Shown: positions 1-7,039, counted from the stretch's first letter. The stretch is DNA of 35,553 bases from Loigolactobacillus rennini DSM 20253 (GCF_001436505.1 NZ_AYYI01000018.1:1-35553), one strand, 5' to 3'. Program-made: numbers and translations. Notes: generated by a model from the sequence alone, not told the origin.

Positions 1-62
1 TTATGGGTTTTTCTGTCCATTAATATGTTCAACTTAAATTTTACAATCTACCATAAAAAAAT

Positions 63-101
63 AAAACGCTATTGGTAGATTTCGATAGCGCTTTATTTTT
101 A
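63..101. terminator. Intrinsic terminator, probably bidirectional
   Basis: Arms 63-72 and 85-94 pair over ten positions with one mismatch around a 12-base loop. A T-rich run follows on the plus strand, and an A-run at 54-60 precedes it, so it could end transcription from either side. It probably closes a gene left of the window, or the minus-strand remnant at 120-311. Confidence 0.6.
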
Positions 102-119
102 AATTTAAAAATAGTATAT

Positions 120-311
120 TTAATGTGTACTTTGTTTCGGTGTGCTCTTAATTTGAATGCCATATTGAATGCCATTTGTTTTTAATTCGGTATAACTTAA
201 TTTAATGCTAACTTCGGTAAAGGTTGTTTCGACGGCATTTACAACTTCTATTTTGTTTTTACAAACTTGTGTTAACCAAATGGAAGGGACCGTAGGGTAA
301 CTGTTTTTGAG
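120..311 (-). pseudogene. Possible 5'-truncated coding remnant, unknown function
   Basis: An open frame of 63 codons on the minus strand ends at a TAA at 120-122 and is open back to an in-frame stop at 312-314. It has no ATG, GTG or TTG near its upstream end. The translation is protein-like in composition: it contains SIWLTQVCKNKIEVVNAVE and ends in GIQYGIQIKSTPKQSTH. A tandem 11-bp repeat at 153-163 and 165-175 encodes the repeated Gly-Ile-Gln part. The terminator at 63-101 lies just after its stop. The family is not recognised. It may be the tail of a decayed gene, or a chance open frame in AT-rich DNA; the missing start favours decay if it is real. Confidence 0.33.
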
Positions 312-342
312 TTAACCATTTAATTTAATGACATAAAGCAAG

Positions 343-382
343 AAGCAGAAACAAGTCGTTATTTTGTTTCTGCTTTTTATTT
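343..382 (+). terminator. Perfect 12-bp terminator-like hairpin just upstream of the rbsK ribosome binding site
   Basis: Arms AAGCAGAAACAA (343-354) and TTGTTTCTGCTT (364-375) are exact complements around a 9-base loop and are followed by TTTATTT. The ribosome binding site of rbsK starts at 383, directly after the T-rich run. It is either the terminator of an upstream transcript or an attenuator in the rbsK leader. Confidence 0.7.
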
Positions 383-395
383 GAGGAGGATAAAT

Positions 396-1307
396 ATGTC
401 AGGAATTACAGTCATTGGGTCAAATATGGTTGATCTGACAACTTATGTAAAACGAATGCCGGTAGCCGGTGAAACGCTTGAAGCACCAGCATTTGAGATG
501 GGGTTTGGCGGTAAAGGTGCTAATCAAGCAGTTGCAGCTGCTCGATTAGGCTCAGCGGTTAATTTTATTACAGTAGTCGGCAATGATCAGTTTGGTCAGC
601 AACAGCTTGCAAATTATCAAGCACAACACATTTCAATGGCGGGGATCGAAGTTGGCGAACAAGCAAGTGGTGTTGCACCAATTTTTGTTGATCCTACTAG
701 TGATAATCGGATTTTGATTATTAAAGGGGCTAATTTAGCGTTAACACCCGCCATGTTAGATCAAAAAATCGATTTGATAAAAAACAGCCAATTAATTGTC
801 TTGCAACAAGAAATTGCACTTGAGACTAATTACCATGCCATCGAGTTAGCGCAGCATTTCCAGGTACCGGTACTACTTAATCCAGCGCCAGCTAATGCGG
901 ATTTAGACATGACTTATGTTAGCAAAGTGGCATTTTTTGCACCTAACGAAACAGAGCTAGCGACGCTAACAGGATTGCCAACCTCTAATTTAGCTGAAAT
1001 CAAAATTGCTGCTAAACAGTTAGTTCATTTAGGAGTAGCTAATTTAATTGTAACGTTGGGCAGCAAAGGTGTGTTGTGGGTAACCTGTGATCAGGAGCAG
1101 CTGATTCCTAGTCAAAAAGTTAAAGCAGTGGATACCACTGGTGCTGGGGATGCTTTTATTGGTAGCTTTGCACATTATTATATTCAAAGTTATGATGTTG
1201 CCCAAGCACTACGGCAAGCTAATCAATATGCGGCATTAACTGTTATGCATAAAGGAACGCAAAAGTCTTATCCAAATGCAAAAACGTTGGAAAAATACGT
1301 TCACTAA
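396..1307 (+). CDS. rbsK: Ribokinase
   Basis: PfkB-family sugar kinase that phosphorylates D-ribose to ribose 5-phosphate with ATP in the cytoplasm. Family signatures are the N-terminal GGKGANQA (residues 38-45) and the C-terminal DTTGAGDAF, in which D252 is the expected catalytic base with the GAG anion hole. The 303-residue length is normal. ATG 396 is chosen over upstream TTG 381 because GAGGAGGA (383-390) sits five bases before it. The gene is monocistronic: a terminator-like hairpin precedes it and the thiamine promoter follows. No ribose transporter or rbsD is adjacent, so its substrate may be ribose from nucleosides. Another PfkB sugar kinase activity is possible, but the motifs fit RbsK best. 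Confidence 0.88.
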   Translation: MSGITVIGSNMVDLTTYVKRMPVAGETLEAPAFEMGFGGKGANQAVAAARLGSAVNFITVVGNDQFGQQQLANYQAQHISMAGIEVGEQASGVAPIFVDPTSDNRILIIKGANLALTPAMLDQKIDLIKNSQLIVLQQEIALETNYHAIELAQHFQVPVLLNPAPANADLDMTYVSKVAFFAPNETELATLTGLPTSNLAEIKIAAKQLVHLGVANLIVTLGSKGVLWVTCDQEQLIPSQKVKAVDTTGAGDAFIGSFAHYYIQSYDVAQALRQANQYAALTVMHKGTQKSYPNAKTLEKYVH

Positions 1308-1356
1308 TCTGGAAATGTGTGCCAGCAAAATGCAGATTGTTAACGCGCGGATTGTT

Positions 1357-1439
1357 TCAATTGATATGATGCGTACAATAGCAATTAGGCTTCAATTGAC
1401 AAAAACGGTTTCATCACGCATAATTAAAGTATCAATTGA
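1357..1439. repeat. Three copies of the palindrome TCAATTGA around the thiamine promoter
   Basis: The perfect 8-bp palindrome TCAATTGA occurs at 1357-1364, 1392-1399 and 1432-1439, with start-to-start distances of 35 and 40 bp. The middle copy overlaps the -35 hexamer and the third sits at the expected transcription start. The position suggests operator sites, but no regulator gene is adjacent. Confidence 0.55.
1396..1424 (+). promoter_or_regulatory. Sigma-A promoter of the thiMED operon
   Basis: TTGACA (1396-1401), a 17-bp spacer, then CATAAT (1419-1424). The start of transcription would be near 1431, shortly before the TPP riboswitch. Confidence 0.8.
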
Positions 1440-1444
1440 ATAGC

Positions 1445-1535
1445 TTTGCAGGGGAGCTAATGGTTTAGCTGAGAGGAAGTGAAGACTTCGACCCTTAACC
1501 TGATTTGGATAATGCCAACGTAGGAAGACAAATAA
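1445..1535 (+). promoter_or_regulatory. TPP (THI-box) riboswitch controlling thiMED
   Basis: The conserved aptamer blocks are present in order: GGGGAGC (1451-1457), the GCTGAGA block (1468-1474), ACCCTTAACCTGAT (1491-1504), and the 3' block ending in CGTAGGAAG (1519-1527). P1 can form from TTTG (about 1445) and CAAA (about 1529). TPP binding should favour the terminator at 1545-1578, giving transcriptional control by thiamine pyrophosphate. Confidence 0.95.
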
Positions 1536-1544
1536 AAATAATGC

Positions 1545-1578
1545 GGTGCATTCTCATTTTGGGGAATGCGCCTTTTTT
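1545..1578 (+). terminator. Expression-platform terminator of the TPP riboswitch
   Basis: Arms GGTGCATTCTC (1545-1555) and GGGAATGCGCC (1562-1572) pair with two G-U wobbles around a 6-base loop, followed by six T residues (1573-1578). It sits between the aptamer and the thiM ribosome binding site. Confidence 0.85.
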
Positions 1579-1610
1579 AGTCGGAAGTTGTTTTTAAAAG
1601 GGAGGGCATT

Positions 1611-2441
1611 ATGCTTAAACAGTACCGAACGCGTTTAAATGAAAAACACCCCTTAATTCATTGCATTACTAATTATGTCACCGTTAACGATGTGGCCAAT
1701 ATTTTGTTGGCCAGCGGTGCGTCACCCGTGATGGCGGATGAACCTAAGGAGGTTGCAGAAATTACGGCAGCAAGTGCAGGCTTGACGCTTAATTTAGGTA
1801 CCTTGAATCAGACTTCATTAACGGCAATGCTAGTTGCCGGGAAAAAAGCTAATCAATTGGGACACCCAATTGTATTTGATCCCGTTGCTTTGGGTGCCTC
1901 CACACTGCGTACGCAGGCAACTAAGCAAATTTTACAGCAACTACAGTTAACGGTTATTCGCGGCAATAGTTCAGAAATACGCGCGTTAATTAGTGGTGCT
2001 GGTCAGGTAAAAGGTGTCGATGCGGTGCCAGCTGACCAGATAACACCACAGAACCAATTTCAGTTTGTTACTGCCGCCAAACGATTTTGTCGACAACACC
2101 AAGTGATTTTAGTAATTACAGGAGAAACTGATTTAATTGTCTCCGCAAACCGCGTTGCAACCATTAATAATGGTACTGCAATGATGGCCAATATTACCGG
2201 TGCTGGCTGCATGCTTACTGCACTATTGACTGCTTACATGGCAGTTGCTCAAGATAATGGCTTTATGGCTGCTGTTGCGGCAGTTTGTCACATGGGATTG
2301 GCTGGTCAAAAAGCTGAGCAAAAGCGATTGCATTATTCGGCAGGAAATGCCAGTTTTCGCAACTATTTGATTGATGCAATTGGCCAACTCAATGGCGCAA
2401 ATTTAGATCAGGAGGCAATTTATGAAATTGACGAAAACTAA
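1611..2441 (+). CDS. thiM: Hydroxyethylthiazole kinase
   Basis: Phosphorylates 4-methyl-5-(2-hydroxyethyl)thiazole with ATP, salvaging the thiazole half of thiamine. The N-terminal HCITNYVTVNDVAN (residues 17-30) and the C-terminal ITGAGCMLTA, with the conserved Cys at about residue 200, are typical; 276 residues is normal for the family. ATG 1611 follows GGGAGGG. It is the first gene of the riboswitch-controlled operon, and its last 20 bases overlap the start of thiE, indicating translational coupling. No thiazole or HMP biosynthesis genes (thiG, thiC) are seen, so this locus serves salvage. Confidence 0.95.
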   Translation: MLKQYRTRLNEKHPLIHCITNYVTVNDVANILLASGASPVMADEPKEVAEITAASAGLTLNLGTLNQTSLTAMLVAGKKANQLGHPIVFDPVALGASTLRTQATKQILQQLQLTVIRGNSSEIRALISGAGQVKGVDAVPADQITPQNQFQFVTAAKRFCRQHQVILVITGETDLIVSANRVATINNGTAMMANITGAGCMLTALLTAYMAVAQDNGFMAAVAAVCHMGLAGQKAEQKRLHYSAGNASFRNYLIDAIGQLNGANLDQEAIYEIDEN

Positions 2442-3057
2442 TTTAAAGTTATATGCCGTAACGGATCGCGCTTGGTTGGACGGGCGAACATTGAAGTCTT
2501 GCGTGGCAGCTGCGCTTGCTGGTGGTGCGACTATGATTCAACTGCGAGAAAAACAAGCGTCATTTGAGCAGTTTTTGCAGCTTGCCCAAAAGATAAAGCC
2601 GCTTTGTCAGCAATATCAAGTTCCGCTCATTATTAATGATAACGTTGCTGTTGCAAAAGCTTGCGGCGCAGATGGCGTTCACATTGGACAAGGTGATCAG
2701 TCAATCGCGCAAGTTAAAGCGGAACGGCCAGCGGCACAGATAATTGGTGTATCAGTGCAAACAGTCGCGCAAGCCCGACAAGCAGAACAACAAGGTGCAA
2801 GTTATTTAGGCGTCGGCGCCATGTTCGCGACACAAACAAAAGGGGATGCAACGGCAGTTTCTTTTACAACTTTAAAACAAATTACCACTACCGTTAACAT
2901 TCCAGTTTGTGCGATTGGCGGGATACACCAAGGTAATATTAAGCAATTATATGGTACGGGCATTGCTGGTGTTGCGCTAGTTTCTGAGATTTTTGATCAG
3001 CAGCAAATTCAAGCGCATGCACAGATTTTAGCCAAATTAACGATTCCTTTTCAATAA
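2422..3057 (+). CDS. thiE: Thiamine-phosphate synthase
   Basis: Joins HMP pyrophosphate and thiazole phosphate to form thiamine phosphate. This is a TIM-barrel protein with the family signatures MIQLREK (from about residue 38), IINDNVAVAKACGADGVHIG (diphosphate and Mg binding), YLGVGAMFATQTK, and VCAIGGI near the C-terminus. The length of 211 residues is usual. Its ribosome binding site AGGAGG (2410-2415) lies inside thiM, and the start overlaps thiM by 20 bases. It is the coupling step between the products of the flanking genes thiM and thiD. Confidence 0.95.
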   Translation: MKLTKTNLKLYAVTDRAWLDGRTLKSCVAAALAGGATMIQLREKQASFEQFLQLAQKIKPLCQQYQVPLIINDNVAVAKACGADGVHIGQGDQSIAQVKAERPAAQIIGVSVQTVAQARQAEQQGASYLGVGAMFATQTKGDATAVSFTTLKQITTTVNIPVCAIGGIHQGNIKQLYGTGIAGVALVSEIFDQQQIQAHAQILAKLTIPFQ

Positions 3058-3075
3058 TCAGGGGGTAAGCGCATA

Positions 3076-3870
3076 ATGAAAAAAGTATTAACGATTGCAG
3101 GATCAGACTCTAGCGGTGGTGCCGGGATTCAAGCAGATTTAAAAACAATCGCAGCTCATAAAATGTACGGTATGAGTGTGATTACAGCCTTAACTGCACA
3201 AAATACACAAGGTGTAGCTGGCACTTTAGCCACACCAGCTGAATTTGTCGGTCAGCAAATTGATGCAGTGTTTAAAGATATTGTGCCAGATGCCGTTAAA
3301 ATTGGGATGGTATTTAATCAACCGATTATTGATGTAATTGCGCAGAAAATGAAACAGTACCAAGTGGAAAAGTTAGTTGTAGATCCAGTGATGGTAGCGA
3401 CCAGTGGCAGTCGCTTATTAGAAGAAAATGCGATAACTGCTTTAAAAACCGCTTTGTTTCCTATTAGTACAGTGATTACGCCTAACATTATGGAAGCACA
3501 GCTTTTGTGGGGCCACAAAATCACTGATCGAAGAAGCATGGAAGCTGCGGGACAAGCCATCGCTGCTGCTTTTAATTGCCACGTTTTAGTCAAAGGTGGT
3601 CATTTAGTTGAGACAGCCAACGATTTACTTTATGAAAAACAAGGTCAATCTAAATGGTTTGAAGGTCAACGCATTGATAATCCCAACACACATGGTACCG
3701 GGTGTACATTATCATCGGCCATTGCCTGTCAATTAGCTGCTGGCTTACCATTAACCGCTGCTATCGCGGCAGCTAAGCAATATTTAACCGGTGCCATTGC
3801 AGCCAAACTAGATTTAGGGCATGGCGCTGGACCGCTTGATCATTTTTATCAATTAGCGATTAGAGCTTAA
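3076..3870 (+). CDS. thiD: Hydroxymethylpyrimidine / phosphomethylpyrimidine kinase
   Basis: Phosphorylates HMP and HMP phosphate to supply the pyrophosphate substrate of ThiE. Ribokinase-fold signatures are GSDSSGGAGIQADLK (residues 9-23) and a C-terminal THGTGCTLSSAIA (about 205-217) with the anion hole and catalytic Cys. Length 264 is normal. A GGGGG ribosome binding site lies about 12 bases before the ATG, and the gene begins 18 bases after thiE. It is the last gene of the operon; a terminator follows at 3893-3970. A pyridoxal kinase role is known for some relatives, but the operon makes the thiamine role most likely. Confidence 0.94.
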   Translation: MKKVLTIAGSDSSGGAGIQADLKTIAAHKMYGMSVITALTAQNTQGVAGTLATPAEFVGQQIDAVFKDIVPDAVKIGMVFNQPIIDVIAQKMKQYQVEKLVVDPVMVATSGSRLLEENAITALKTALFPISTVITPNIMEAQLLWGHKITDRRSMEAAGQAIAAAFNCHVLVKGGHLVETANDLLYEKQGQSKWFEGQRIDNPNTHGTGCTLSSAIACQLAAGLPLTAAIAAAKQYLTGAIAAKLDLGHGAGPLDHFYQLAIRA

Positions 3871-3892
3871 ATAATTTGCTAATAACATTAAA

Positions 3893-3970
3893 AACAGGCT
3901 GATAGCAAATGGCTATTTTCAACGATTTATAAAATACTGCTGTTTTGTTATCTGCTTGTTTTTTAATTTG
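3893..3970 (+). terminator. Terminator of the thiMED operon
   Basis: Arms 3893-3909 and 3944-3960 pair over 17 positions with one T-T mismatch and G-U wobbles. A 34-base loop separates them, and TTTTTAATTT follows. It lies 23 bases after the thiD stop. Confidence 0.6.
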
Positions 3971-4002
3971 ATGATTGTTTATTTTATTAGGATAAAAAGC
4001 GC

Positions 4003-4046
4003 AAAAAAATAACGTTTAGCCTGCCCCTCTAGCAAAACTAAGCGTT
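4003..4046 (-). terminator. Terminator of the small minus-strand peptide gene
   Basis: On the minus strand, arms 4046-4038 and 4019-4011 pair over nine positions with one mismatch, followed by a run of seven U residues (4009-4003). It begins 12 bases after the stop of the small frame at 4058-4177. Confidence 0.6.
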
Positions 4047-4057
4047 TAAGGTTGTAC

Positions 4058-4177
4058 CTAACCTTCATCACCCAAATGATGTTTGTCATGAATTAAAACC
4101 AGTACTAAGCCAGTTGCAATTACGGCACCTTCCAGAAAAGTTGCCAAGTCATCAGCCCCTCTGTTTTTAATAACCAT
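4058..4177 (-). CDS. Very small hydrophobic peptide, unknown function
   Basis: A 39-codon frame starts at ATG 4177 and ends at TAG 4058-4060. Its middle is hydrophobic (EGAVIATGLVLVLIH) and its tail is charged and histidine-rich (DKHHLGDEG), so it is probably a single-span membrane peptide. ATG 4177 has no ribosome binding site and lies about three bases after the predicted transcription start. An alternative TTG at 4147 has AGAGGGG (4162-4156) eight bases upstream and would give a 29-residue peptide. A well-formed promoter (4187-4215) and terminator (4003-4046) on the same strand frame it as an independent unit. Size and layout resemble type I toxin or other small membrane peptide genes, but no family was recognised and no partner RNA is proven. 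Confidence 0.5.
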   Translation of the reverse strand: MVIKNRGADDLATFLEGAVIATGLVLVLIHDKHHLGDEG

Positions 4178-4186
4178 TACAACTAT

Positions 4187-4215
4187 ATTGTAATGCCTAG
4201 TTTGAAAATTGTGAA
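4187..4215 (-). promoter_or_regulatory. Promoter of the small peptide gene, with overlapping palindrome
   Basis: On the minus strand, TTCACA (4215-4210), a 17-bp spacer and TACAAT (4192-4187). The inverted repeat CATTACAA / TTGTAATG (4175-4182 and 4188-4195, 5-base centre) covers the -10 region and the ATG at 4177. It could be a repressor site. Confidence 0.5.
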
Positions 4216-4397
4216 GCTAAATACGACTTTTTTCATAGTTTTTTCTTTTGCTTTCTGTAAAGTAGGGTGTATAAAGGATAAATGAATTTATTTTAAGCAA
4301 ATTTCCAGTAAAAAAGTAATTGACAAGGTCAGGAAAACATTAAATTTAGCAATTTGATTTAACGGCATAAAACAACAAAATTTATTCATCAATTCCC

Positions 4398-4426
4398 TTG
4401 CATTTTCATGAAAATGCCTGTAGACT
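4398..4426 (+). promoter_or_regulatory. Promoter of the MATE gene with an 18-bp palindrome in the spacer
   Basis: TTGCAT (4398-4403), a 17-bp spacer and TAGACT (4421-4426). The perfect palindrome GCATTTTCATGAAAATGC (4400-4417) overlaps the -35 and fills the spacer. This is where a repressor or MerR-like activator would bind. The region 4200-4397 otherwise holds only AT-rich sequence with no convincing gene. Confidence 0.45.
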
Positions 4427-4473
4427 ATTGCTCATTGTGCAAAATGAAAGGATTGATGAAAGGAGATTTTGTT

Positions 4474-5868
4474 GTGCAAACTTTAACTCAAGGCCGGCCG
4501 TTAAAATTAATTTTATTATTTACCTTACCATTGTTGATCGGTAATTTCTTTCAACAATTTTATAATATTGCAGATACATTGATTGTTGGTCAAACGTTAG
4601 GTGTCAAAGCATTGGCAGCAGTAGGGGCAACTGGCGGGATTTCTTTTTTGATCATCGGCTTTGCTCAAGGGATGACCACCGGCTTATCGTTAATTACTGC
4701 ACAACGATTTGGTGCTGCGGATTATCGTGGTGTGCGGCGTAGTTTCGGCGTTAGCTTAGTAATCAGCTTATTTGTCGCAGGTATCTTAACCGTGGTCAGT
4801 CTGTCATTTACCCGTGAATTTTTGATTCTAATGGCCACACCAACTGCAATTTTACCGCAGGCAACCACTTTCATTCAGATTATTTTTGCTGGTATTATTG
4901 CTTCGGTAATGTTCAATTTGTTATCAAATATGTTACGTGCACTAGGTGACAGTCGCACCCCTTTAGTTTTCTTAGTCATTGCAAGTGTATTAAACATTAC
5001 ACTTGATTTCGCGTTGATCATGGGATTACATTTAGGTGTTGCTGGTGCAGGTTTGGCAACAGTTTCTGCCCAGATTGTTGCCAGTTTACTGTGTTTTGGC
5101 TATATTTGGCGGCGGATTCCTTATTTACGAATTACTTGGCAAGATTTAAAGTGGGATAAAAATATTTTTTGGCAACATTTACGGATGGGACTACCTTTAG
5201 GCTTTCAATCTTCTGTCATTGCAATTGGGGCCATTATTTTACAAGTCGCATTAAATGATTTAGGAACTAATGCAGTAGCGGCTTCAACTGCTGCTAGTAA
5301 GATTGACCAAGTGGCAACTTTACCTATGATGTCATTGGGCATCACCTTAGGCACTTATGCCGCACAAAATTTTGGTGCCAAAAAATATAGTCGCATTATT
5401 AAAGGTGTCCGGCAAAGCTTAATCTTGTCGGTAATTTTTAGTTTAATGCTCAGTGCGTTAGTAATTTTTAGCGGTCGCTTTTTAGTGACTTTATTTGTTG
5501 GTGGTAATAAAGCAGTTCTTGATTTAGCTCAGATTTATTTTTGGGTTGTTGCCAGCGGTTACGTTTTTCTAGATATTTTATTTGTGATGCGCTATACGCT
5601 GCAAGGATTAGGTTACAGTGTCATTTCAATCGTTGCGGGGCTTGCTGAACTTGCGATGCGGTCATTAGCGGTTTTCGTTCTGGTCAAACCTTTAGGGTAT
5701 GCTGGTGCAACTGCAGCAGAGCCTTTAGCTTGGATTGGTTCTTGTATTGTCTTAGTGATCACCTATTTACAGGCCATTCACCGGTTACGGCAAGCAGAAC
5801 AAATTCAAACTAAACGCGAGCAACAGGTAACAAGACCGGAAACAAAATTACAATTAGCTGAAGAATAA
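4474..5868 (+). CDS. MATE-family multidrug/metabolite efflux protein
   Basis: Integral membrane exporter of the MATE (NorM/DinF-like) family, expected to have 12 membrane helices and to use Na+ or H+ antiport; the substrate is unknown. The N-terminal FFQQFYNIADTLIVGQTLG and the following GATGGISF stretch are typical of the family, and the internal repeat is seen as SSVIAIGAIILQVALNDLG in the second half. GTG 4474 is preferred because AAAGGAG (4459-4465) lies eight bases upstream, giving 464 residues; ATG 4456 or 4408 would extend it by 6 or 22 residues. It has its own promoter with a palindromic spacer and ends at a bidirectional terminator. Confidence 0.88.
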   Translation: MQTLTQGRPLKLILLFTLPLLIGNFFQQFYNIADTLIVGQTLGVKALAAVGATGGISFLIIGFAQGMTTGLSLITAQRFGAADYRGVRRSFGVSLVISLFVAGILTVVSLSFTREFLILMATPTAILPQATTFIQIIFAGIIASVMFNLLSNMLRALGDSRTPLVFLVIASVLNITLDFALIMGLHLGVAGAGLATVSAQIVASLLCFGYIWRRIPYLRITWQDLKWDKNIFWQHLRMGLPLGFQSSVIAIGAIILQVALNDLGTNAVAASTAASKIDQVATLPMMSLGITLGTYAAQNFGAKKYSRIIKGVRQSLILSVIFSLMLSALVIFSGRFLVTLFVGGNKAVLDLAQIYFWVVASGYVFLDILFVMRYTLQGLGYSVISIVAGLAELAMRSLAVFVLVKPLGYAGATAAEPLAWIGSCIVLVITYLQAIHRLRQAEQIQTKREQQVTRPETKLQLAEE

Positions 5869-5870
5869 TA

Positions 5871-5948
5871 AAAAAGTGCTAGTATGGTGCCAAACTAAGT
5901 GGCCGTTATGGCGGTGGGAGCTTAGTTTGCAATACTAGCGCTTTTTTT
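5871..5948. terminator. Bidirectional terminator between the MATE and PEBP genes
   Basis: An outer stem (5871-5885 with 5932-5946) and an inner stem CAAACTAAG / CTTAGTTTG (5891-5899 with 5921-5929) form a long hairpin. It has an A-run on the left and seven T residues on the right, so it serves both convergent genes. The T-run touches the stop codon of the minus-strand gene. Confidence 0.85.
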
Positions 5949-6456
5949 AAGCACGGCTAGGCAGATCAATCTGTGCTTCAGCTAGAATGTGATTTTGGAT
6001 TGCATGATAAAATTCATTTAGCCAATAGCCATTAGTTAAGGCTAATTTTTTGTCTAACGCGTAAACCGTCAATTGGTAGTGGTGTGTTTTATCTGGCGGT
6101 GTAGGACCAGTATAGCGTTCAGTGGCTAACTGATCAGTATTGTCAATAAACGGTGATGCTAAACTGTTTTTGCCTTGAACAAACTGCGTCGCTAAATCTC
6201 TGCTGGCATTTGCTGGCAATTGCGTTGTCGTAGCAGAAATATTTGTTGCTAACCAATGAATCCAGGGAAATCCTGAAACAGGGACAGCATCAAAGTCAAG
6301 TAATGTTAAGCCCCAAGTCTTTGTGTTTGTTGGTAAATCTTGGACAGTAATCGGAAAAGAGATAATGGGTCCGTTAGCATCACGTTGATTTTTTGCAGCA
6401 TATTTACTATATTGATCGGCTAAATAACCATTTTCTAAAGGGACACTGACTTTCAT
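5947..6456 (-). CDS. YbhB/YbcL-family phosphatidylethanolamine-binding-like protein
   Basis: A 169-residue cytoplasmic protein of the bacterial PEBP family; the biological ligand of bacterial members is generally unclear. Family hallmarks are TWGLTLLDFDAVPVSGFPWIHW (ligand-pocket Asp and His) and the second-half YTGPTPPDKTHHYQLTVYALD. There is no signal peptide. The ATG at 6456 follows a weak purine-rich ribosome binding site (GTGGTGA). It stands alone between a shared terminator and the ebsC-like gene, which lies 70 bases upstream on the same strand, so the two may be co-transcribed. Confidence 0.85.
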   Translation of the reverse strand: MKVSVPLENGYLADQYSKYAAKNQRDANGPIISFPITVQDLPTNTKTWGLTLLDFDAVPVSGFPWIHWLATNISATTTQLPANASRDLATQFVQGKNSLASPFIDNTDQLATERYTGPTPPDKTHHYQLTVYALDKKLALTNGYWLNEFYHAIQNHILAEAQIDLPSRA

Positions 6457-6526
6457 TTAAATCACCACTTTCTTAAGATTAAAATCACTTTTAATGTACG
6501 CGTATCTCACTGTTAATTCAAGTTGG

Positions 6527-7039
6527 TTAATCATCATCAGTTAAATTAGCAAACTTAGCGCCTAAAAAGCGAACCAGTTGCCGCGGATCGATTTTGATTG
6601 AACGACCAATCTGACCGGAAGAGACTAAGATTTCAGACTGTGTTTTGGCGGTTTTGCTAAAGTAAATTGGGTAATTATATTTTTGGTGAATACCTACTGG
6701 TGTATTTGCGCCATGCTGGTAGCCAGTTGTAGCCACTAGTTCTTTGAGTGGCACTAGCCCCACCTTCCGATTACCAGTGACTTTAGCAAATTTTTTGTAA
6801 TTGATACGTTCATCAACAGGGACAACGCCCACAATTGGTCCGGTTTTTTTACCAGTCATCACTAAGGTTTTATAAATAATGTGATCATCAATATTTAATT
6901 GATCAAGTTTTAATTGACGCACATCACCGTCTTGTTCAGTCGGTAGCTGATACTGTGTATACGGAATTTTAGCCTGGTCTAAAATTTTTTCAACTAATGT
7001 TTTGTGTAAAGTTGATTTTTTACCGTGTTTTTTACTCAC
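6527..7039 (-). CDS. ybaK: YbaK/EbsC-type Cys-tRNA(Pro) deacylase
   Basis: A 170-residue protein of the YbaK/ProX editing fold, which hydrolyses cysteine wrongly attached to tRNA-Pro. Visible signatures are the conserved Lys in IIYKTLVMTG, VGVVPVDERINYKKFAK, and TGYQHGANTPVGI, the counterpart of the usual TGY-x-G-G-x-x-P-x-G loop with an Ala in place of the second Gly. The start is GTG 7039, preceded by AAAGGAAG. The N-terminus is Lys-rich (MSKKHGKKS). It is on the minus strand upstream of the PEBP gene and divergent from the DUF2785 gene. Confidence 0.87.
   Translation of the reverse strand: MSKKHGKKSTLHKTLVEKILDQAKIPYTQYQLPTEQDGDVRQLKLDQLNIDDHIIYKTLVMTGKKTGPIVGVVPVDERINYKKFAKVTGNRKVGLVPLKELVATTGYQHGANTPVGIHQKYNYPIYFSKTAKTQSEILVSSGQIGRSIKIDPRQLVRFLGAKFANLTDDD

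Noticed and set aside
153-175. Two adjacent 11-bp direct repeats TTGAATGCCAT
   Set aside because: Considered as a repeat array or iteron, but there are only two copies and they encode the repeated Gly-Ile-Gln of the minus-strand frame.
3968-3996. TTGATG / GATAAA as a promoter for an antisense RNA against the small peptide gene
   Set aside because: Each hexamer matches only four of six positions in AT-rich DNA, and no plus-strand terminator follows; kept only as a possibility to test.
4320-4346. TTGACA at 4320-4325 as the MATE promoter
   Set aside because: The best -10 (TAAATT) is only 15 bp away; the promoter at 4398-4426 has correct spacing and lies closer to the gene.
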